From NCBI GenBank assembly GCA_037176905.1, contig JBBBWG010018889.1:62001-126000 (forward strand): a stretch of 64,000 nucleotides of DNA. The letters are read 5' to 3'. Shown here one piece after another: positions 55,633-64,000 of this stretch. The translations under genes and the position numbers were made by a program. The DNA comes from Azolla pinnata (Eukaryota > Streptophyta > Polypodiopsida > Salviniales > Salviniaceae). Each line of letters opens with the position of its first letter. Position 1 is the first letter of the stretch. The notes beneath the pieces are model-generated. The model did no database searches, was not told where the DNA came from, and was given only the letters and a program-made list of their open reading frames with translations.

Positions 55633-56215
55633 AAAGATGCATACGATCTTGATTGGCTTGTATCTTTTGGTTGAGAATTGTCGCCTTGCATATGCAAAGA
55701 GTGAGTTAGTCTTTGATTTCAACAAGTTCAACGAATCTTGATACCATCCTTAGGTCATTGTACACATCTTTCTGAAATCTGATATACAACCCAGATTCAC
55801 TGTACAGCACCGATTGCCGTCCCACGGAACCAGTGCAGTCCAATTACTGTTGTAGTGCTCATTATTAGTAGAAAGCTCTCGAATGCCGAGCGGTATTCGA
55901 GGTGTAATCCACGAAACAAACAAAGGTTTTGATCCCGGATCTCTTACAGGCGGGTGAAATTCTGACCTCCGAAGACGATCAGATAATCGATCCATCGATC
56001 TTGTCTCATCGATCGGGAACCCCAATGTCTGATTGAGCCAAAGAATTTGAGCCTTAGTACTGGTTCATTGGCCAAGAAAATGCTCTTCTTCCTTCTCATT
56101 GTCGTGGGATCAGGATTTGAACTTATGATCTCTTTCTCAGTCTCTCCCTCATTCTGATCAAATTCAAATGCCATGTTCAGATTCAGCAGGAGCAAGAGAA
56201 CCCAGAATTCAAACA

Positions 56216-56585
56216 CCCAACCCTAACCCTAACCCTAACCCTAACCCTAACCCTAACCCTAACCCTAACCCTAACATTAACCCTAACCCTAACCCTAACC
56301 CTAACCCTAACCCTAACCCTAACCCTAACCCTAACCCTAACCCTAACCCTAAGCCTAAGCCTAAGCCTAAGCCTAACCCTAACCCTAATCCTAACCCTAA
56401 CCCTAATCCTAACCCTAATCCTAACCCTAACCCTAATCCTAACCCTAACCCTAGCCGAGTTTCTTCCCAGGGCACCTTCAGTTTCAGGTCAAGCTCCCAT
56501 GGCACCTTGAGATTCTGGAAGAGAAGGACAGGAACCCGGAATCCAAATGCTCTGACCCTAACCCTAACCCTAACCCTAACCCTAA
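56216..56585. repeat. Telomere-like (CCCTAA)n array at the Apollo-type gene
   Basis: About 39 hexamers of CCCTAA span 56216-56453, with variants AACATT, four AAGCCT units (about 56351-56376) and CCCTAATCCTAA pairs toward the right. After about 100 bp containing two GGCACCTT motifs, five more CCCTAA units lie at 56555-56585, ending 13 bp before ATG 56599. The PN/GL dipeptide frames across it are artefacts. Confidence 0.95.
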
Positions 56586-56598
56586 TCGAGGTCTTCCC

Positions 56599-59260
56599 AT
56601 GTCACCCTCGTATTCACGGGGGGATGCGCGAGAAAGAAGGGATCTGCCACACGCTCTTCCGTTTTCCGTCGACAGATGGACCTCGCCCGACCGCACGGAG
56701 AAGAACAAGGTCTTCTTTCTCACCCATCTTCATTCTGATCATACCAAAGGCCTGTCGGAGCGATGGCAGGCTGGGCCCATCTACTGCTCTTCCATCACTT
56801 GTGCTCTTCTTTTCATCAAGTTCCCGTCTTTCGATCGATCTCTTGTTCACTGTCTACCTCTGGAATCGCCATCGCTCATCTCCATCCCCGGCCACAATCA
56901 TCTCCTTGAAGTTACTGCTATAGATGCAGACCATTGCCCTGGTATGCGTTGCCTTTTGTCTCTTTTGTTTTCTAATATGTGCATGCTACACATATTTTCC
57001 ATCGGTTTTTAGGCAATTCTCTAACGCTCTCTCTTTTCCTTGCAGAAAATTTTGTTTTTTTTTTTCAACCAGTTCTACACCATGTGTTCTTTCCAATGGC
57101 TTCTATTGCAAACAGTTCTGTAATGCTTGATAAAATTTGAAGTTTTTTCCCGTTTAGGTTTTTAGCTTATTCCTGATTCATAGATTTCTTTATCATATTC
57201 TACATATTTTCTAGTTGATTTTGTATTGATCTCTATTTGGTACCAAAATTGTAGCTTTCTGGTTGTAGTGGACCATGTTACTTCTGCAATTTTAGGGTTT
57301 CGACTCTATAGCTCCACGTTTCTCTTCGGAAACTACCTTTCTAGCGCTTTGTTCTTCAACGATTCAAATTCTTCATATCGATCATTGCCTCTCACGTTTC
57401 TTACTGTGCTCCAGGTAGAGCATAGCTTGTCATTCTGAAGCTTTTCACTCTTATATGATTTGCTAGTTGTGTTTAATTTAGCCAGCCCTGCGATACATTT
57501 TAGCCTATTGATTTCCAAATGATTGATAAGCTCATTTGGAACATGCCTCTTCTTATTAATAATTCTATTCATAGCAATGCTTTCATCTGTCATTTGGGTG
57601 GTTTCTATTACAGAAAATCCTGGCTATCAACGGCTCTATTGATAGCCATGTTTATCCGTCGTTTGTGTAGTTTTCCATTAGGATTTCTTTCCACAGCACT
57701 GGAATTATTGAGATGTTCTTTTGAATCCTTTTATTGATCAGGATCCGTTATGTTCGTTTTTCGGGGTCCTTTTGGATGCATTCTACATACTGGAGACTTC
57801 CGATGGGAAGCAACAAGCCCAAGATTTGAAATAATAAAACGTGGGCTTGCTAAGGCTATCTCTGGTTCACGTGTGGATCTTCTTTGCTTGGACAACACTT
57901 TCTGCAATGCTGGAATCTCTTTTCCTTCACGCCATGTAGCTGCTCAACAGGTTCTTTACAATGCCGTTATTTGGTACATTGTACATTATGTGGAATCTGT
58001 GTTATGGGGACAGGAATCTGTTGTGTTAACATCTCTAAAGAAGCCAGTTTTGACCCACAAGAATATCCATAGGGATTTGTGCATGCTAATTTTTGAACGG
58101 AAGGACACAGGCATTGAATTCTGATTGCGGCTGTTATAAAACTGTGTCAATTAGCAGAGCAACAGAACGATAGACTCTTCTGCAAGTGAGCTAATCGATG
58201 TCTTAATGTCTCTCAACTTTAATTGATTGGAAGGTTTCCAGGTGCTTGATATAATTGTCGACTGTGAAGAATATGATGTGATCCTTGGAATAGATATGTT
58301 GGGGAAGGAGGAGCTTCTAATTTCAATTGCAGATGCTTTGCAAACAAAGGTTTGCCTTCATGATTTTATAAGTTTCTTACCTGTTATATAGCCGGACAAA
58401 GAAATATTGGTGTTCTGTAGTTTTTCCTAATGGGATTTACCACTTTTGGTTTGGGCTTACATGTTCTTTGTTTTGTAAAATCACAGATTTGGGTATGGCC
58501 TGAACGCATGCAGACAATGAGACTGCTGGGAATTTCAGATTTCTTCACATCTGATCGAAGCACTACGAGAATTCATGCTGTTCCACGATATAGTGTCTCG
58601 TCTGAGACACTGCGGATGCTGAATGAAATAAAGCCTACAATAGCTATACTTCCTAGTGGTGTCTGGAGTCTACGTAATGCTTCAACTTCAAAAGCATATC
58701 CGAATGGAGATTTAGTGGATTGTCAGGTATCGTGGAAAATGGGAAAATCTGCAAATCAATTTTCTGGGAGAGATGTAAGCATGCAGCAAAAGCCGTTTTT
58801 GAAGGGGAATATTTATTTTGTATCATATTCACTCCATAGTTGCTTTTTAGAGCTTAAAGACTTCATAGAATTCGTAAATCCTGTATCCATGAAGGGCAAT
58901 ACCTGTCCTTCTCATGTGGATACCAGTGTCCAGAGTTTATATCATGGCAAAGTGCAAAATGCACATTCACGGAGAGATATTGTGATAAACAGAAGACTTG
59001 AGAACTTCAATCACAATGGTTCAGCAAGGATGGAAACAGTATTGCATCTTCATTCCATTATTAAAACAGAGAAAGGGAACGCTGCAGGTTATCTTAATCT
59101 TGTTGATGGGGGTGATAAGAGAACATGGGATGATGTGTGTGGTAGAAAGAGGAGATCAAGAAATAGTCTAAGGAAGATTGCACGTTTGCGCTCCAAACTT
59201 GCTTGGGCTTCTCTCCAGAGTAGGAAAGGTGGTGGATCTAAACTGGCTAATTCTCCTTGA
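56599..59260 (+). CDS. SNM1B: Apollo/SNM1B-type DNA repair metallo-beta-lactamase nuclease
   Basis: Four exons, 56599-56941, 57742-57950, 58242-58349 and 58487-59260, give 477 residues. SNM1/Pso2 beta-CASP nucleases are nuclear 5'-to-3' exonucleases for crosslink repair; animal Apollo also processes telomere ends. Motifs in order: SVDRW (about 23-27, motif 1 Asp), [15 protein letters not shown] (metal site, 43-48), AIDADHCPG (His 112), LHTGDFRW (Asp 133), LCLDNTFCN (Asp 165), [17 protein letters not shown]...RIHAVPRYS and TIAILPSG. Near 330-338 it reads YFVSYSLHS where the plant relative I recall reads YAVHYSDHS, so the acidic residue is replaced by Leu. A basic C-terminal extension (about 360-477, with [19 protein letters not shown]) is not part of the core and may be a nuclear signal. 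The exon 2 donor (CAG|GTTCTT) is weak. Confidence 0.92.
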
Positions 59261-62200
59261 GACCATTTTGTTCCAAGATATTAAGATTGCTTAGGCACTA
59301 GTAAAATTTCTTGAAGAATTTCAAACTTGCTGTGTAGATATATTAGGGGATTTGCAATGAAACAAAGCTTTCATGTTGTGTAAGCCATAACTCCCGCTGT
59401 CCAAAGAAGTTTTTATACCGTTATATAGAACTTCAAATCAACATTCTCATTTGATTTAGTGTTAGCTGGCTTGATTCAAATCTTACGTTTTTTTATCACC
59501 AGGCATGCCAGCTCTTCTAACTGGATTACTCCAAGCCTTGTATTTTTGTAACTGAATGATTATGGAAAGCTCGTAATCATTCTAGAGCACCCTCTGTATT
59601 CAAAGCATGAAAGATGGGTAATAGAGCATATTTATATCAGGGTCTTATGTCTGGATAGGATAATCTCCTGGCTGACCATGGTTGTATCATACTAACAACT
59701 TGTCGTTAGTTACTGATTGATTCGAAATCAATGTGAAACCATAGCTTCTCTATGTGACAAGTTTTGAAGTGGGTATGTTGTCTCTTAAATTATACCAATA
59801 TGTCTTGACAGGGCACTCACATGACAGATGAGTCATTGAGAACTTGCGATGGTTTACAGTTGTTGCTCTTATATGCATGCTGCCAGTACTAACTAGCTAC
59901 AACTATTCGCTACTAAATTTGAATGGTGGCTTTCATAACCGGTTAAAATCAGTATATATTCATATTATCATGCATTCTTGGATCTCCTTTTTGATTCTTT
60001 GGTCTAGCTTTCAGAGTAGGTATTTTAGATACATTTAAATTTGGTAAGTGAAAGACTGCTGCTTTTTACAAGTGAGTTTCCTTTACATTAGTCTTATTTC
60101 TTTTTCTGCATTTAGCTAAATGTGCGGGGGTTGGAACTAGAAGTAGTTTTCTGGTAGCTGTGAAATCGGCAGTGTCATCAATCTTTGCTAAAATGCTAAC
60201 TGAGTTTTAGGAAGGAAACCCTAGAGAACAGTTGCTGAGTCTACTAATGTTAGCAAGTGGGATTAAACCAGAAGAAGCTCACAAGTATTATAAAATGGAA
60301 CCTTCTTTATCAATCAATATGGAACTTACAAAGCCTTAAATTTAGAGGTAATGTCCCGTCAGCTAGTATTCAAGTAAGTTCAATCTTGACTGGGAGTGGT
60401 CCATTTAGTCTCCAAGGTGATTGATACATGATGATGAGAATTTACAAGTAATCCACAACGATTATGTATGTCAATAGAATGGTCTCAATCAGCTTGCCGT
60501 TTTTTTAGTCTAACGGTGTTTTCTTTCTTAACTGAATGATGGGAATTGTTAGGAGAAAAACAGGAGGAACGGCATCGATGGTATCAATGTAATGTTGATC
60601 ATGTGGGTGTATAATATGATATGACTGTTTCATGATAATAGAAAATAACAAGCTGTTGCACTTGATGGTACATGAACAGAAGGGATCAAGATGTGAATGT
60701 ATCAACGTGTGATGGCGATCTAGGAACATAACATGTGATTTCTTGTTGTGAAGCAAGCTAACGAGAAGGCCAAAGATGTCTAAACCAGATGATCACATAA
60801 GATTTTGTAGTTGATTGTATGTACTGCACACATCACCTCATGAAACAATGTAGAAATCAATTCATGTTATTGTGATTGTATTCCGATATCAGCGAAGGTT
60901 TTGCTGGCAATATTAGAACATGTTCATGTTTTGGTACTAGGCACGACGGAATGAAAGGCGACATACATACATGAATACATTTATAAGCTTATAAAGCGGT
61001 ATTAAAGGAGATAGTGATTAATGTCCCTCTACTCTTAATTTTGTAGTGTGATTATTGTAGTCGCAGATTCGCAGTGAGATTAATCTAATCACGGTTTAGA
61101 ATTGCGATCAATGCTACATTAATAACTATTCCTTCACCGCCCTTTATTGATTCGTAGACCTAGCTATGTGCACAAGTGGGTCTTGTTAGTTGAGCTTTGC
61201 CCTCATCTTGGGGGCAGAAACCTTCATTTACCATCTCATCGAATATGTGTGAGAGCCCAACGCAAACAAACCGCGACAATGAGATGGAGCTAAATAGCAA
61301 TCTTTTCATGTCGCTTGCTTAGACGGAGCAAAACATGCACATACACAAGCATGTGGACTTGATCAGCTCTTATACACTCTCTGATCCATTACAAACTATG
61401 AAGAAGATTACACACACATCATGGACTACTCGAACCACCACCTTCAGCGATGACGACGACGATGACAAAGAAGAAGAAGAAGAAGAAGAAGAAGAAGAAG
61501 AAGAAGAAGAAGAAGAAGAAGAAGAATTCATGTATGGGACCACTTCTTCAAAGTTCATAGAACTTTTAATTTTTTACATGGGGAGGGTAAAGGTCATCAT
61601 AAAGGCCCGGAGGCCGTTTTCCCCGATCGATGCCAACATTGAGAAGCAGTGCAAAGCACAATGAACAATACGGAGGAGGGCCCAAAGTCTCGATCCCCAC
61701 GATGAGGGGATCAAATCAATCCACGATAAACCATGATCAGCGCTATTTCTTTTAGCGAATCGAGAAGAAGAAGCGGAAGGAGAAAGGCTCGATTTTTATC
61801 GGTGTGAGGCCTTTCACTAACAGGGTTAGGCCAATACCACATAGATCACAGTCCAGAGTCTGCAGCATTAGCAAGTAGCTAGTGCATGAACTTGAACAAT
61901 GCCAAATCTAACGTATGTTAGCGATTCATGGGAAAATCTCAATGGGTTAATACACTAGCTCTGATCGAGTTTACCTCTTTGCCAATGATGCCCTGAACTT
62001 GTGTAGTTCGATCCAAATTAGCCAAGCGATGAATAAGATCAATCATTCATGCATGCATTCAGATGCATACAGCACAACAAACTCCCATCATTCATTCACC
62101 TTGTACAACAATGCCGTTCCCTCAAATTTCATTGTTAATCGCCGCTGCTCATGCGCGCTCGAATCAGTAAGTTAGATCTACCTAATTGCCATCAGATGGA

Positions 62201-64000
62201 TGATATATGAGGATAGAGGGAGTACAATGGTGTCACGCCAACAGCCTGACAAAAAAAAAAAAATCCGAGTTAGCTACATAGTAACCAAATGAGTTAGCTA
62301 CACCAAACATCAAGCGAAGGTAAGGCAGATGGCCGCGATTCATGCATGTGCCTAGCTATAGTTTGCTAGCCCATCTCCCAAAACAAGCACAGCACCCATC
62401 TTCTCTCCACACGCTTAAAACACTGCCCATTGTTTCAAGGCCACACTAAAATTTGAAGCTTGGGGGAGTTACTAATACAGTTGGAAGAGGAGCATAAAAG
62501 GGGCATATAAATAGTGCATTCAATGACGGGAACCTTCATTTCATTTCATAGTTGTGGATTCTCTCTAGTCTAGGGCCGGAGATGAAGACTTTTTTCCATC
62601 ATTGTCAACAACCAAGAAAATATAGATTACTCTATGCAGGGTTCTGGTCACTGGGTCAGAATATATAAAAAAATTGCTCCCTATTGTGTACAGAAGAAAG
62701 AAGGTTTTAAGGAAATGCCCAGAAGAACAGCTAAAGAAGTGAGGCTACGTAGATAGATCCATGGACCACTTGTCACCCACGATATCTAACCATCATGACC
62801 AAAGTTGGGAATCCAACCAATGCGATATATACCTTGTGATCGTGTTCTGCAGAATCATGTATGTACATGTTAGGCTATACTCTATATAGACACGCTTCCC
62901 TAAGGTACAACATAAAGCACACTCTATTTTGCTCATGCTCATTTTTGTTCCTAGGGAAGAGGTTTAGCTTACTACTCTAGAACGAGCAAGAACTTGTGAT
63001 CTACTTTTGAAAGAAAGCCTGGCTTTTCAAAAACATCATAGGAATTCTCCATTCTAAAGAAACCTGACAGTGTGTCTTGTGGTTTTTCTACCCTAGTTGC
63101 TATGTCGGTTTCCATCTCCCAAGGAATGAGAAACTGTGGCATTTCTGCCTTGTAAAAGCAGAGAGGGGCTAGACAAGTAAAAGACACACTAACTTCTAGA
63201 GTCAAAAGACATGATCCACACACACACACCTTCCACAAATCGGAAAATTCGGCGCTAACAGAATTGGATTGAAATTGACAGCATTGTCCTTGGAAACGGC
63301 TATGCCGACAAAGCAAACGAATTTTTAAGGTCGAAGTTATACTCACAATTGATTTTTGGGGGATCAAAACAGACAGTCGGTAGATGCCCTTTCTCCATAG
63401 CCCAACAGCTGATAGGGATGGAAATGTGGTCCAATCCATAACACAGACACAGCAAAAATCACGCATGCATGAGCCTGCCTAGCAACGCTCAATTATTGAG
63501 CCGAGTAAATCCTGCATACCATAACCTCAGCCCTTTGAAATGGTTGAGACAAAACCTTTACGAAAATACACTTAAAAAAGTTCACATGATTCACTGGACG
63601 CACTACAAACTTGACTCTACTTCACATGTACTAGTGCAATTCCACCCAGAACTCTATTTCACATGTAGTGCCGTTGGAATTGCACTAAAAAAAAGGAGTA
63701 TGAATAAATTGAAGACTTTTGCTTGGCAGCTTTCCCAATAAAAGAAGAGTGGGTTAGAAAGAAAACCCGTGTCAATCAATACTACATGGTAGCAGAATAG
63801 AACCGTGAACACTATGGCAAAACATTTAAACGCGCATGAGGAGTTAGGGGTGGGGGGTTTCCCTGACTAAGGAACCTTAACATATTTGGTACATCATTGA
63901 AAGTATAGGCTAGATTGAGTTAATAAATTGCATTGAATTTGCATCAAAGTAACGTATATGTACAGAAACAGCTGCTACAAAAGTATCCTGGTTAGAGGAG
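59261..64000. other. Right-end region, no gene recognised
   Basis: About 4.7 kb of mostly AT-rich sequence. It contains a GAA tract at 61468-61527 followed by an uninformative acidic frame, an A-run at 62252-62263, and a TATAAATA motif at about 62504-62512 with no credible gene after it. A minus-strand frame of 164 codons at 62972-63466 lacks any domain. No array, RNA gene or mobile element was recognised. Confidence 0.6.

Larger units (their letters stand above)
54539..56215. other. Intergenic region with small tandem duplications
   Basis: No gene recognised between the NDUFB5-like stop and the CCCTAA array. Two small tandem duplications are listed separately. Minus-strand frames at 55750-56216 have no known domain. 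Confidence 0.65.

Noticed and set aside
56168-56923. PN-dipeptide and GL-dipeptide proteins across the CCCTAA array
   Set aside because: A six-base repeat with no stop is open in multiple frames. The downstream metallo-beta-lactamase motifs lie in a different frame starting at 56599.
61335-61664. Acidic frame with a poly-Glu run
   Set aside because: The run is the GAA tract; the flanking residues show no domain and there is no splice support.
62972-63466. Minus-strand frame of 164 codons beginning MRDFCCVCVMDW
   Set aside because: No domain, no family resemblance and no supporting neighbours; one frame of this length is expected by chance in the window. A terminal exon ending ...VDHKFLLVLE cannot be wholly excluded.

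Overview
This window is nuclear DNA of a land plant. It holds spliced genes with GT-AG introns, plant-type families (plastid histidine biosynthesis, GIL1/DUF641-like, APRL, plastid DUF1997) and two long intron-free PLS-type pentatricopeptide repeat (PPR) genes. The wording of the PPR repeats (LGNALVDMYAKCGML..., GYAQQGQGHEAL...) is the style I associate with seed-free vascular plants, so a fern or lycophyte is my best guess. That is inference; no species is fixed. I recognised no LTR element, virus-like element, CRISPR array, rRNA or tRNA.

Thirteen protein genes can be modelled. Intron phases agree in every gene except the unresolved 5' end of one. Left to right: HISN1 ATP phosphoribosyltransferase (+, 2384-6543); CDC7-type kinase (-, 8324-14151); a small-membrane-domain protein with an internal 12-residue repeat (-, 15596-16930); PPR gene 1 (+, 18349-20688); PPR gene 2 (-, 22325-24169); a Gag1-like clamp/DUF4050 protein (+, last exons 28898-30637); a divergent DUF641/GIL1-like protein (-, 31412-32437); a phosducin-like PDCL3/VIAF-type protein (-, 34816-37599); a TTC1-like TPR protein (+, 39580-42848); a 5'-adenylylsulfate reductase-like (APRL) thioredoxin protein (+, 43708-46623); a plastid DUF1997 protein (-, 47723-51253); a ~100-residue protein, possibly a complex I NDUFB5/SGDH-type subunit (+, 53099-54538); and an Apollo/SNM1B-type nuclease (+, 56599-59260). 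The last 4.7 kb has no recognised gene. The genes are unrelated housekeeping and regulatory functions and do not form one pathway.

The striking part is the repeat landscape at gene 5' ends. Nearly every gene begins beside a GAA/TTC tract, a 100-bp-class tandem array, a GATGGTGAT or CATCGC repeat, or an interstitial telomere-like array. Telomere-like DNA occurs at four places, each upstream of a start codon, and in two forms: the plant 7-mer TTTAGGG (38.0-38.3 kb) and the 6-mer TTAGGG/CCCTAA (17.06, 52.2-52.9 and 56.2-56.6 kb). The 52 kb array is head-to-head, with TTAGGG running into CCCTAA as at a telomere fusion point. The 56 kb array ends 13 bp before the ATG of the Apollo-type gene, whose animal relative acts at telomeres. 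Other notable items are a 334-bp near-perfect tandem duplication, a nine-copy compound minisatellite 5' of CDC7, a signal peptide whose core is encoded by a TTC microsatellite, a changed residue in a conserved Apollo motif, and a PPR gene cut off from a plausible presequence by one in-frame stop.
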